Assembly: GCA_003640385.1 (NCBI GenBank)
Contig: RCAB01000104.1
Location: 1-64,000, forward strand
Direction: 5' to 3'
Source of the DNA: Setaria digitata
Taxonomy: Eukaryota; Nematoda; Chromadorea; Rhabditida; Setariidae
DNA: 64,000 bases
Of this stretch, positions 11,501 through 22,840 are shown in pieces. Under the pieces are notes generated by a model. That model had not been told where the DNA came from, made no database searches, and saw nothing but the letters and a program-made list of their open reading frames with translations. The position numbers and the translations under genes were made by a program. Position 1 is the stretch's first letter; the number at the start of each line of letters is the position of its first letter.

Positions 11501-12522
11501 GTTTTCGCTCATATTTCTATGTTTGACACCTTGTGAAACGTGTGAATGTTGGCATCATCTCTCATCCTGTCTTTTATCCCTACCCCCTCATTTGTCCCAT
11601 ATGCTTCCGTTGCTTGGATTATAAAACTTCGTGTGCTTCTTTGACTCTTTGACTGAGGGGGTTCGACCAAGCAGCATGTCTAAATTTTTCTATAAAAAAT
11701 AATTTTATCTCGTAGTTTTATCTGGTCTTACGAACAGCGCAAAATTACCCGGGAAGTTACTGAATGCAGGACTTCACCTTTTTTTTTCTCTCTCTCTTTC
11801 CTACTGTTACCACGGTTAGTTAACGCAGAAATTCTCTCTGCAGTGATATAATTCTGAGTTTTAAAACTATCCCCTCTTGTTATTCTAATATATTAAAATC
11901 ACAAATATGGAAATTTCCTTCAGATTATGTCAATCTGGGTATGTATTTTCAGTATTTATGCTTTGATTCTTATGTAATTGTTTCTTTTTGGGAATTCCTC
12001 CCGGTTAGCAGACTATGCTGACACTGCACTCTACGTTTGAGTTCTTGTTTTTTTTTCCTTGAGTTTTCAAATCCCCTTATCATTTGACTCGAGAATTCGA
12101 GGCCTACTGCAACCGTAATTCTTAGGAGCCTTGACAAATGACGTTCGCTGTAAGAAAGAAACTGTTTTCTTGGTCATCGTTTTACTTGTTGCAGTGTCTT
12201 ATTCATTTTTATGCTCTAAGAGGGGTGGGTATATGGTAAAAAGCTGGTGCCGAGTGTTTTTTTTTTTTTTTTTTTTTTTTTTTTCTTTTGAAGTTATAAA
12301 GCTATTTTGTCGAACTACCGGAAACACACACACACAATATATATATATACATACAATACTGAGTGCTAGCTACTATTAATTCCAGCCCGCAAGGAATGAG
12401 TCGGAATAAATCTTGTCCTTTTCATTTCTTCCTTTTCAGAAGTGGACCTGGCCATTAAAAATATACAACAGACTATAAGTGGAATGAGCTTACGAGATGA
12501 GGAGCCAATTTTTCATTACTAG
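8576..12522 (+). CDS. NADAR-domain protein (YbiA/riboflavin-damage-control family)
   Basis: Exons: 8576-8704, 8917-9045, 9222-9326, 9757-9936, 10229-10441, 10842-10928, then either 11213-11344 (stop, 324 residues) or 11213-11330 spliced to 12440-12522 (347 residues). All introns except the alternative last one are phase 0. Residues 1-105 are a charged and then proline-rich leader (TPPKPLTPPP). The NADAR domain (about 106-290) shows FSGRQHFLSNLYP, then VDGHDYPSVEHYYQA with the conserved Glu at 135, then a YERDNIFATG segment at 224-233, and GEGKNILGFINMKVRQQL near the end. Family members bind NAD/ADP-ribose-like ligands or hydrolyse N-glycosidic bonds of damaged riboflavin intermediates. Here the usual aromatic 'xWGxG' after the Arg-Asp pair is IFATG, so activity is uncertain. 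The open frame at 9600-9720 falls in intron 3: direct joining of NLYP to VTLTVDG restores the family motif. Confidence 0.9.
11345..12439 (+). other. alternative last intron / retained 3' region of the NADAR gene
   Basis: Intron in the 347-residue form, 3' untranslated sequence in the 324-residue form. It contains a T-run (about 12258-12284) and a CA/TA microsatellite at 12324-12350. No other gene is seen. Confidence 0.5.
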
Positions 12523-12999
12523 GCATCATAAATGACTTTTCACCAAAACCAGTTGAAAATTTATTTCAAATTAAATACCTTTAAACAAATCCAGACAATC
12601 AATGACCACGGAGTGGATCCGTGACATAATGTTCGATGGAAGAACTTCATACTCAAAAAAAAAAAATACGCTTTGATGTACTGGTTTTATCCTTTGAGCA
12701 TCAGTTCCAATCTTTAACAGTAAAAACGATCACCTCACTGCCAGATAAATTTAATGAAATAATCTGAAAACCGATATCGTCAGCAAGTGGTGTCGTCACC
12801 GTAAATAGGAAAATGTTCACGTGGACGTAAATGGTCAGGCTCGAAACGGTTATTCATGCTTCTTACTTGATCAGCCAATGGGGCTACATTATTATAGGAC
12901 TCATAAACTGCTCTAGTTATTCTCCTGTTTCTATAGATTCCAAATCTAATATTGTTTTTTTATTGAGTACTTTTTTATTCCTGATCACAGCCGTGAAAG
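12523..12999. other. convergent intergenic spacer
   Basis: About 480 bases between the tail-to-tail NADAR gene (plus) and the minus-strand membrane protein gene. It should hold both 3' ends. No further coding signal is seen. Confidence 0.5.
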
Positions 13000-14079
13000 T
13001 CAACGATGAAGCCTAAAAGCATTTTCTTCAGCCTGCAAGACGGCTTCTTCAACATCAACATATGCTAAGGCCGCTTCCAAATATGTTGTATCTTTCCCGC
13101 TGTCACGTGCCCGTTCTATCTGTTGACGTAAAGCATATCTTTTTAAGGTCGGTATTACTTCGTATTTAGGCGCATTAAGAAATCCATCATAATCTTTTCT
13201 GAAAACAAACATGAATTATGCTAGCGGCACACAGCGGGGAAGAAACAAAATGATAAAGGAAGTTCTGGTTTAAAAAACAAATATAAATTCAATAACGCCG
13301 AGAACAATGTGCTAAGAATTTTGTCGTGGAATCTTCCACTAGACACTATTAATTTATTAATTTAATAACTGACTGTAAGGAAATGCTTCTATTTGAGAAA
13401 ATCAACAACCTGGAGTACCAGAAATAGAAACATATTGCCGCAAAACTGCTCAAAAATGATACTACTACTTTTCGTTTGTGAGCTGAAGCATTGAATTCTT
13501 CCAGATAAGCTTGCGAAGAAGCTGTCGTTTTGTCCAACAATTCTCGCTTATCAACACCAAAATAAGCTCGACTCTCACTAAACTTCACATTTCTCGATGG
13601 CTGTGAAACCTCTGGAAATATATCAAATTCAGATGAAGTGATCCAAGTTTTGTAATGCTACAATAAAAGCTACACGTCATAGCATTTAACAACCATTCGT
13701 AAATACTCAAAACCGAGAACTTCTGCGACGAATTAACACCTCAGAAGAGCCTCTTGTTATGGAAGAAAAGTTGTTATAATAAATCAGTAATGTTACATAA
13801 CAAAAGGCAATTTTCTGTAATGACGAAACTAATAAGAAATGCTAGGAATAATGCATAAATCTTTGCTACTAAACTAGCTTGTCTCATACACCTACCTACT
13901 GATTAGGCTGCTATCAATCGTTGCTCTCTTCACCTTTCTGATAAAATAGTTAATTATGTATTTCATAGATATAATCGAGAAGTCACAAGCTATTACCAGC
14001 TGGAACAAATGTCGTCTGTGGTTGTTTCTGAGTGTTTTTGGTAGATGGACTTTTATTAATCACTGGTCCCTCACTTTGT
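13000..14079 (-). CDS. unrecognised single-pass membrane protein (5' end not resolved)
   Basis: Three minus-strand exons join in phase: 13997-14079, 13410-13611 and 13000-13198, stop TGA at 13000-13002, about 160 residues. Order of parts: a Ser/Thr/Gln-rich segment (SPSTKNTQKQPQTTFVPAE); a charged region (ESRAYFGVDKRELLDKTT); one membrane span (VVVSFLSSFAAICFYFWYSR); then a helical Lys/Arg/Glu tail (YEVIPTLKRYALRQQIERAR) ending LHR. The donor inside 'SR' at 13410 is required: using GTAGTA after KRK instead puts the next exon out of frame. The first exon must end in phase 2; a candidate, MGSFPEEA at 14279-14304, fits but its donor is weak. It lies downstream of MRTO4 on the same strand. I do not recognise the family. 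Confidence 0.6.
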
Positions 14080-15143
14080 CTGAAATCCAGCAAATTTTAT
14101 ATCCTATGTCAAACAGTGACTGGTAAAAACTAACTAGACATTTGAAACAGATTCTCTCCCAAAGTTCCCCAATTTCAAGAAGCAATTCCAAATTTTAAAG
14201 ATTTAATATTGATGGTCAAACCTTACTTCCTTATTTTTAAATAACTGATATATCATGTGTAATCCCTAAATAACACACAAAGCCTCTTCCGGAAAAGACC
14301 CCATGATATAACAAACCTTAGAACTTTGTTAAGAAAAGTTAGGAAGTTCCGTACATAATTACTTGTACCATTTCCTTTCATGTTCCATATAGCGTATGAT
14401 ACAGAACTAAAATAGAAAAACGGAGATGAGGCCATGACATTAGGATAAAAAATCCAACAACAAAGCGGCTTTTTTGACGACAGTTTTAGATCTACAAATC
14501 TCAAGTCTGAAAAGCGCAATAGATGACATCCAAACGAACTGAACAAATTTGCACGTATCCAGCAAAAACTGCATAATGTCACACTAATTTATTTATTCAC
14601 TTTCGATATTTTGGAATGTATAACGTAGCATAAAGGTAAAAAATAAATTTTTTTTTGTAGTGAAATGCATTTGTAGCTGTCGACTTCAGCATGTATGGCA
14701 AAATACTTCACTGAAATTTGAGAAAAAAAAAATCGGATAAGAGAGTACAATAACTTCATTTTGTTATCTAATTTTATATTACTTTCAACCATTTATTCTG
14801 TCAACTTCAAAAGAAAATACTCCAAACAAGTCACATTAGGTACAAGGGATTACAACAATAACAATAAAGCAATAACAACAAAAACTTCCAACAATGACCA
14901 CCAGCAAAATTTCTTTGTCTATACTAGAATTTATGATACTTTTAAGGATCAGAAGAAAAAATAATAAAAGGATAAAAGACTGTAAGACTCACAAATGTTA
15001 TTAAAAATCCGAAACTATTAACTTTTCTTTCTTGCCAGTTTAAAGTTAGGAAGTTATCATGAGTTATAACACTTTCACCAACTTAACATCCCACCACACT
15101 ACGTCAGAAATGCACTTTGCAAGCTAAATGCTCTAGAAATATG

Positions 15144-16689
15144 TCAGGTTACATAGTTGAAACCTTTGTTTTTAGACCAATGCACAGAAAGTTTTACATG
15201 AAAAGTTGACATCTTATAATCAAGAAACTTCAATAATCTACACTGGTCAGGTGTTAACTTGTCATTTTCTTTGCAAACAACATAATCGGATATCAGCGTT
15301 ACTATGCCTGAAAATCCAGTCGAAGCACTGCATAACTAAACTTTCGGAATAAAGAAAGGATTGAGAGAAGCAGAAAATATACCCTTAACAATGACTGACT
15401 TTTTATTTTTCCGGTTAAGTATTAAGTTCATCAGAAGTTACCAGGGAAATCTTTAAATATAAATCTAATTTTCCCAGAAAACTTGTCACATCTTACCTTT
15501 ATCCAATTTTGTTGGTAAGCCAAGCTTCCTGAGCTGTGGTTCTAAAGAAAATGAAAACTGCGTCAATGGCCCCTCATGCAGTTTGACTGTACTAATTGCA
15601 GTCTGACCAGATCGTGCAAAATCTGCGATAATCAACTCTTCGAAATATCTGAAAGATAATTCTGATAAAAATCCGAGACAAATTCCCAGAAAAAAGCAAA
15701 CTGGTTCGAAACTTCGAAAATTTCGAAAGGAATGCAGAAATTATTGCTCTTAAAGCGATAAAAAGATTATGGCGAGATAAGGAAAGAAGACCTCACTTTT
15801 TAACCGTTTCACTATCTTCATTCGTAAACATCAAGCCACATTCGCCTTTCAACAAGCCACTGACCTTCATGAAAAATTAACGTAAACTTATTGTAATTAA
15901 TATTTGCAACATCCATGAACTATAAAAAAAAAAAAAAAAAACCAATTTCTCTGAAGCGGTGTTCCGAATCTATCCGAATCTATGGCAGTTTTAACCTGGT
16001 CCAACAAATTATACATTCCTAAGAAGTACTGCCTACCTTGCTCAATTCGCTAGCATACTCCGTGGATGGATTTTTGCCCAACGCTATCGCCATAACATTA
16101 TTTTTCCCATAGAAAAAACGTGAATTATTTTTAAATTTCTGTCGAACCTAAAAATAGCAAAAAAGAAAATAATAGCCGTGAACAAAGTACTCCTTCTCAA
16201 TTTCAATCCTTATGAAATATAAGAACAGTACGGAAAACAATTTTAACTGACTTCAATGAATTTTGTTGAGCGCATATTTTTGATTTCAAAAACAAATAAA
16301 TTTTCGTATGTATCAACACATTTTCGTATTTCATCAATCAACCTTATCTTCCGCTCCTTTGTCTTTTTTTTTACCCGTGTCAAGGATACTGAAAACAAAA
16401 TAAAAGATGTCAGAAAAAAATAAAATAAAAATTTAATATTTTCTATCTATATGAATTTTGTTGAAATACAAAAGAAAAAGACAAATACAAGTTAAGGAAA
16501 TAGACAATGAATTCTCATTACAAAAATATAAGAATTATATAGTGCTAAACATTAGCGAGAAATGCTACACATTATCATCCTACTCTTAATTGTCTATCCA
16601 TTATAGAATGGCACCGAGCCAGCAAAAAGAGCACTATGAATAATATGTAAGTAAACACTACCATCTACTTCACGTTTTGATTTTGGCAT
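15144..16689 (-). CDS. MRTO4: MRTO4/Mrt4, ribosome assembly factor (P0-like)
   Basis: Six minus-strand exons: 16662-16689, 16252-16388, 16037-16147, 15797-15864, 15497-15648, 15144-15307, giving 219 residues (human protein about 239). The start MPKSKREVDVSLTRV matches the family's MPKSKRxxxVSLT start. Further landmarks are IRKCVDTYENLFVFEIKNMR, RFFYGKNNVMAIALGKNPS, LLKGECGLMFTN, PQLRKLGLPTKLDKG, and IVTLISDYVVCKEND near the C-terminus. Mrt4 is a nucleolar paralogue of ribosomal stalk protein P0 that occupies its place on pre-60S particles until maturation. The acidic tail seen in vertebrate forms is missing: the protein ends KGFNYVT. An intron-retention reading would stop after LDKGKM, but the downstream exon restores the conserved region. 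Confidence 0.93.
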
Positions 16690-16725
16690 CTTTATCGACA
16701 CGAATGCGCTATTTTTTCGACAGAA

Positions 16726-16735
16726 CTGAAAAGAC
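16726..16735 (-). promoter_or_regulatory. probable spliced-leader acceptor for MRTO4
   Basis: On the minus strand GTCTTTTCAG ends 36 bases before the MRTO4 start codon at 16689 with no coding exon upstream, as expected for a trans-splice site. Confidence 0.45.
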
Positions 16736-17501
16736 TTTTCTTATTTAAAAGTAGTTTACTAAAACAAGCACCAAGTGCATCATTATCAAATTATGAAGTT
16801 ATTACGCCCTTTTTCTAACGAATTCTGATGGAGTTATTACAAGTTATTACGCTCTTTTTAAACTAACTTTTGAATAAATAATAGCTTTAATATATTATGC
16901 TGAAGGACTGGAAAGAAAAAGGCCGTATTTTCTATAATATTATTAAATCACCATAGTTTCATTAAAATCTAGCTAACAAGACATAAACACAGCTCCAAAT
17001 CAGGAATGCTTCAATTTAAAAATGACAAAAGAAAGAGTAAATGAGGAAAACCGTAGAAACAAAAACGACAACGCAAACTTAATACCCATATAATTCATAT
17101 CGTACCAAACGAACTCGTGTCATGACTGATAACTGCCTACAGCAGCATCATACCTGTAAATGCCCTCAGCTACAATACCGGATGTCGATTGTTTAACTGT
17201 TCGAAATTTACTTGAAATCATAAATAACACTTATTAGAGAGCAATGAATTATCACTGAGGTTGTAAAATACATATATACCATTGTAATAGAAAGAAAAAC
17301 ATGATTACACCACCTTGATAAAAAACGATTCCATTTGAAGGAACGAGTTGGAGATGAAGAAATATATTTAATTAATTCAAACAGAAATTTCCGTGTTTTT
17401 AAACAGTCATTAGTAACTTCTCCCATTGCATAAAATATAGAAATTCGATTCAAAAAAGATTTTTTCCTGATAGAAAAAAAAGATCAGTTATATATATATA
17501 T

Positions 17502-17588
17502 CTGTTGGAACGTATATATATTATATATATATATATAAAATATATACATATGTATATATTATATTATAATATATACACCTCCCAACAG
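17502..17588. repeat. TA-dinucleotide block bracketed by a short inverted repeat
   Basis: CTGTTGG(A) at 17502 and (C)CCAACAG ending at 17588 are inverted copies around about 65 bases of nearly pure TA/AT sequence that is itself self-complementary. The whole could fold as one long hairpin. Confidence 0.5.
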
Positions 17589-17726
17589 TTAATTCAATAT
17601 ATGCTTCTACATTTGTACCATCGTAAGATTAACTTAATTTTTCACATTCAGTTCATTTAGGACAGCTTAACTGATTTTGATTCTTTGTTAGAAACGTAAC
17701 ATAGAAATAATATTTTGAGAGGATAA

Positions 17727-18056
17727 AATGAACTGAATGCATTGGCTAACGAAGGACTCGATCAAAACTATAGCACGAAGATATTTTATGCCTATGTGGA
17801 AATTACCATTGCAGACAAATTTTACTGGGTAGATCTGGTTGCAGATGAAGTGATTGTAAAATCAAGGATGGGATCTCCAAAAATCTCCTACCCTGTATTC
17901 CTTCGAAGAATATATGCCAGTGCTTATTACCGGCTTTCCGGAACTCAAAATTAATAACATCGATGAGTCGTGAAAGACTGCGGAGAGCGTCGAATCACCT
18001 GTACTACATCCGGTTGATTACCGACAATTTTAACGAAAATAAGTATCCTAAGTCAT
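17727..18056 (+). pseudogene. coding-like island, possible decayed gene
   Basis: The segment is less AT-rich than its surroundings. After a TAA at 17724-17726, the frame is open to TAA at 17952-17954 without an in-frame ATG near its start, and reads NELNALANEGLDQNYSTKIF, then DKFYWVDLVADEVIVKSRMG. A second frame continues it from about 17890 (MPVLITGFPELKINNIDES-stop). A third, starting MSRERLRRASNHLYYIRL, follows to 18056. Three successive open frames suggest frameshifts in a once-coding region, or an exon I cannot connect. No family recognised. Confidence 0.3.
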
Positions 18057-18500
18057 AATCCTATGCGATGCATCTCAAAACAGCTTGTTTTTGATTTCCA
18101 TTTTTTTACTCAATTGACGTGGAGCAAATGAATTATGATTTGCACAATCGCCTATTCGGCATATTGCTGTCCAATATGCAGAGAATTATGATATGATATA
18201 AATAAAAGAATTATCAATCATTTGTCGAGAGGAAAGGAAAGCTACTAAAAAAGACAACTTTCCAAATAAAAAACTATTAAATATATATTGTGCAAAAAAA
18301 TCAAACAAGCGCAGAATGAATAAGAAAACTATCATTCCAGATGAGCATAAGTTACCAAGCCAGTATCATAGAAGAAATAAGTATTCTTTCAGCAGTGACA
18401 ACATATATTGAAAATAAATATGATAGATGACTGGTAATAATTTAGGATGAATAAACTATGAAACAATGTAAAATGAAAGAAAACTCAAGCCACAAAACAT

Positions 18501-18506
18501 TTTATT
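18501..18506 (-). promoter_or_regulatory. AATAAA polyadenylation signal, Aurora kinase gene
   Basis: TTTATT on the plus strand reads AATAAA on the minus strand, about 265 bases past the Aurora kinase stop codon. Confidence 0.4.
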
Positions 18507-18771
18507 CCATTCTGGTTATATAGGCAGGTTGGCGAATTCAGAGTTTGCTGCATTCGGAAAGCATTTCAGCCTTAACTGTTGTCAAAGTAAAAACTAAAAA
18601 CTTTCGGATCATATTGGAAACATATGATGCATGCTTCCCATATAAAAAGAATATGTATGAAGCAAGAATTTATTTCTGTTTTTTTTTTTTTTTTTCAGCA
18701 CCGCAAAGAAGTCACCGTCATAAAATTGCCATCCAACTAATTCCAACGAACAAAATAGGTTATTTATAACA

Positions 18772-21396
18772 TTAACTTGAATGGCAATTCATGACACTGG
18801 ACCTTTCGGTACTGGTGCTTTTTGTAATCATCTCCTGAATCCATGAATGTTTTAGGACATCCTTCAACGGTAAACGCTTAGTTGGATCCTTTTGCAGAAG
18901 CTGAAATTTGAGCAATAACTAAAACGTTTTTAAGACTGGGAGCATAAAAGTGATCAACAATTAACAATTATTCGCCTAACTAAAAATGTACATTATTTAA
19001 TGTGTAAACAATTCCTATTTCTGTTCCAGAGAGCACTTTAACATAAAATAGCATTTCAGTAGGCGTAAAAAAATTGAATCCGATTTAAACAATCAAAATT
19101 AAATTCAAGCAAAGATTAAATATAAAGAATTCAACCAAAATAAATTGCAAACAGACTTTAGATATGAGATCCCTAGCACCATCGGGCATTTCAGGAGGAA
19201 ACGTATAGTTGCATTTACGAATATTATCAAACGTGTCGTGGTATGTCTGAAGCATGCTGATGGTACAAAATCAAATTATGCTGTTTACGCAAATACTTAA
19301 CTTCTGAATATGCAACAAATAAATAAATGATAAATAATAAAAAACCGGATAAATAAGCGCAAAATATTTTAATCTGAAACAATAAATAATAAAAAAAAAA
19401 CCAAATTCTAGCTCGAAGGACTATAATAAACAAGACATAATACTATAATGTGAATAGGATTTAAAGAATTTTTAAGCATAAGTCCACCATGCTTCTAGCT
19501 TTTTAAACTAATCATTTTATATCCATTTCTGACGTGAACTAAGCTAGCTAGTGACTTGTCTGCTTATAAAGCAGAACAAATGAATATAAAATATTTCAAA
19601 ATATGAATACCTTTGCCTCAAATGGGGGTTTCCCAACTAGGAATTCGTATAACATGACGCCTAGGGACCAATTATCAACCATAGCATCATGAGTTCCATT
19701 CGGAACCATTTCCGGTGCTAAATAGTCCAGCGTACCGCACACTGTGGTCCTTCTGAAAAAAGTCTTATACTGAAAAGACTGTTTATAATAATCACACTGG
19801 TTTATGAAAGCATAAATGCGACTTATTATCGGTATGGATCTATTGGCATTTCAAGCAGTGAATCAATTAAACATGATNTCATTGACATGATTATACAGTC
19901 CACTTGCATAAAATCTCTGGAAAAATGATAATATTGCGATATATATCATTAATGATAATAAACAAACTTCGACGATGGCTCATGCACGGACCATCCAAAA
20001 TCGGATATTTTTAAATCGCCATTTCCACTAATCAAAACATTTTCCGGCTTTAGATCTCTGTGTAATACTTTTTTTTGCTGACAATATTCCATAGCTGATG
20101 CCAGTTGGTACATATACTTGGCAGCAAGTTCGGGTGGGAATGTTTTCATCTAAATTAAATTTGAATTAAATGAGAATTATGGATAGTTTTTTTTTATTTA
20201 AACAGCTGTGAATTCATTCAGCTTTCAGTTTTTTCCATCTATAATGTGACCAATATGCATCAGTTACCTCTTGAAGGTGCTGAAAAAGACTTCCCCTCGG
20301 TGCAAACTCTAAGACCAGATAAACGCGGTCTTTGTCATGGAAATACCCATATAAGCGTAGAATATTTGGGTGCCTGAAATGTAAAGAGAAACATCATAAA
20401 AACTAGTATTGCCAACACTTCAAACCAGAAAAATCCTATTACAAGGGAAAAAATAAATGAACATTTATATTCCCGCTAATACAACTTTCTTGTCTATCAT
20501 CAAATATGACTACCTAATAATTTCCAGGTTGCAGTAATAAAAATCTCATTATTTTCCTAGATATCTGAGTCTACTTCGTGATGAGAACTCTGCTCATTAA
20601 GACTACTGAAAAGGATCAGAAAAAATGTTTATTCTTGTTTCTCTGCATCAAAATGATACTTCAAAATTACTAATAGTAGAAAAATTAACGAATATTGAGC
20701 ACTGGATGACTTATGTAATGATATTTCACGAGTTCTCACGTGAACGCTTTGTACTATTGCCCATGAAAGTTTATCACACAATTTCAAGGTAATAATTTAT
20801 CAATCATTTAGCGACATATGTCGAGGAAAATGCATCCATTATTGATGCTATACTATATTATGCATTGTGTGCATAATATAGTATATATCCTTTTTTTATC
20901 AAGTTTAAGGAACAGTGAAGGAAATCTAACACAAGAAAGATATTTTTCCACAGTGTAAAAAAGCTTCTGTATAAGTAACATAAAAAAAAGTAACAGCAAT
21001 AAAACAACAAAATTTGAAACTATTCTACAGATTATTTATGAAAAATCTGATACACTGTTCTAAATTGTAATGATAAGACTTTTCAATTTGGAATAGTCAC
21101 CTTAAATGGTACTGAATCTCGATTTCCCTCTGCAACTGACGCTTCAAATTGTTTGTTCCTAACTGTGTCTTGTATACTACTTTAAGAGCAACCACGAATT
21201 TGGATTCAGCTTCTCGAGCTAAATATACGTTGCCAAATTTGCCCCGACCCAAAGGTCGGCCAACTTCAAAATCATTCAATGTCCATTCACGAGTCTTCGG
21301 CCGAGCATTATCAGCAGCATTTTTGTTAGCGTCACCATCACTCTTCGCTGACTGCTTATTATCCATCAAGGGCTTTCTGCAATCCACCTTCTTCAT
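18772..21396 (-). CDS. Aurora-family serine/threonine kinase
   Basis: Six minus-strand exons: 21101-21396, 20268-20373, 19968-20149, 19611-19752, 19157-19246, 18772-18900, giving 314 residues with all phases closing. After a short polar N-terminus (1-40) comes the kinase domain: glycine loop GRGKFG (50-55), ATP-binding Lys72 in VALKVV, helix-C Glu91, HRDLKPEN with catalytic Asp166, DFGWSV (Asp184), and activation-loop threonine 198 in [31 protein letters not shown] and [16 protein letters not shown] follow. DFGWSVH and the TxCGTxDYL loop are Aurora hallmarks. The short N-terminus is compatible with either an AIR-1 (Aurora A) or AIR-2 (Aurora B) role, and I cannot decide which. Expected function: spindle and chromosome control in mitosis. 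All catalytic residues are present. Confidence 0.93.
20849..20885. repeat. perfect 16-bp hairpin in Aurora intron 1
   Basis: TATACTATATTATGCA (20849-20864) and its exact reverse complement (20870-20885) are separated by 5 bases. It is too short for a typical pre-miRNA stem and does not extend outward. Confidence 0.6.
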
Positions 21397-22840
21397 TTTC
21401 AGGACGTCCTCAGTTAGTAAGTATTAAATAATGCTGGGAATCCGAGTACAACCAGCAAGTAGCCTACACAGTATTGTAATGAACGGTGAAATAAAGCTGA
21501 CATGATTTTTAGTGATATCATTTCCAGAGGTCGACAACTTCTGTACATCGACCAAAGCTAGCCCATACTCATTTACCTGCCACTTTTCCTTGTCCCAGGC
21601 TAACCTAACCAGAAAAAGCCAGCCAAATACGAGCCATGAGAAAACGGTCAAGAAAAACCTCGAGAAAGTGGTGATCGAGATCGAGAATCAGCCACTACAA
21701 GTCATTCCGGCACTTATTATTCAAATCCATTGCCGGTAAAAATTTTGATTCAAAAACTTATGTAAGCGCCATTATGAGACAGTATGCACGGCAGACGAAT
21801 GTAGTGGTGGTGAGATAGTATGTAGCAGGAGTTGATAAGGCACAGTGAGCAAGAGTAGGANACTTCTCCTTGTTCCAGGCTAACCTAACCAAAAAAAGCC
21901 AGCCAAATACGAGCCATGAGAAAACGGTCAAGAAAAACCTCGAGAAAGTGGTGATCGAGATCGAGAATCAGCCACTACAAGTCATTCCGGCACTTATTAT
22001 TCAAATCCATTGCCGGTAAAAATTTTGATTCAAAAACTTATGTAAGCGCCATTATGAGACAGTATGCACGGCAGACGAATGTAGTGGTGGTGAGATAGTA
22101 TGTAGCAGGAGTTGATAAGGCACAGTGAGCAAGAGTAGGATATTTAGTGTCGTTTCCCATTTATGTAAATTAATTGAAGCAGGCAAATTTCAGCTCTGTG
22201 GATGATTTCTCTCTAGCAGCTGACCTTTCCACTGATCAGCCGAATTTTCAACCATCTCCAAATTCTTCCAATGGTTGAGGGAAGTTTTGAAAATGATTCG
22301 ACAAATTCACACTGAACAGAAAATTTAGCCGATTCGACAAATTGTATGTTTCCCAGTTGGTGTAATTTTTTGCTATCACAATTAGTGATTTGATAATTTA
22401 TCTTTATCATATTTATTTTTATCGCATTTATTTGACAGCATTGTGAAATCAAGGCATATAGTGCAGAGAAATTAAGTTAGGAATGTTATATCATTGTAAA
22501 GTAGTTATTAAGGAGCAATTTATTATTCATCCTGTTAAGTTCGCCTGCAGTTTCAGTGAGAACCAGAAGTTGTTATCATTCCTTATCAATTAATTTACAT
22601 AACATGATTTAAGCAATTATGCAACGATAAATACTGAGCGATATTTCGGATTGCTACTCATTTTTATATCTAAAATTAGTTTTTATTTTTTATAATTTTT
22701 CATTTCTCTTTCACAGTATCATTGTGTAACTGTAAAGTTTGCTTGCTCAGTTAGAGATCTCGAAGCTAGCATCTAACTGCAGAAGATGTTCCAGAATATT
22801 CTCTAATTTCACCTCTTCTATATATATTAAAAAACCAAAA
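21397..22840. other. divergent spacer upstream of the Aurora gene, with N-joined duplication
   Basis: Lies between the Aurora start (minus) and an orphan plus-strand exon. The 21512-21739 part is relatively GC-rich and open in one frame (LSQANLTRKSQPNTSHEKTV) but has no splice structure. It includes the 279-bp duplication listed next. CTCTTTCACAG at about 22707-22717 could be a spliced-leader acceptor for the exon starting at 22841. Confidence 0.4.
21582..22140. repeat. 279-bp tandem duplication separated by a single N
   Basis: Copy 1 (21582-21860) and copy 2 (21862-22140) are the same length and almost identical. The visible differences are only a few bases near the left end (for example CTTGTCCCAGG against CTTGTTCCAGG). 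The single N at 21861 between them marks an assembly join, so the duplication is probably one locus represented twice. Confidence 0.85.

Larger units (their letters stand above)
16736..18771. other. intergenic spacer between Aurora kinase 3' end and MRTO4
   Basis: Two kilobases containing an AT-dinucleotide hairpin (about 17502-17588) and a coding-like island (17727-18056). A minus-strand start MTRVRLVRYELYG occurs near 17085-17130 with a donor after it, but I find no continuation. Confidence 0.45.

Noticed and set aside
14253..14582. 109-codon minus-strand open frame upstream of the membrane protein
   Set aside because: Cys/Phe/Leu-rich with no motif and no phase-compatible donor to the next exon; reads as noise.
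17085..17130. Minus-strand start MTRVRLVRYELYG with a donor
   Set aside because: No continuation found before the MRTO4 start; too short to call.
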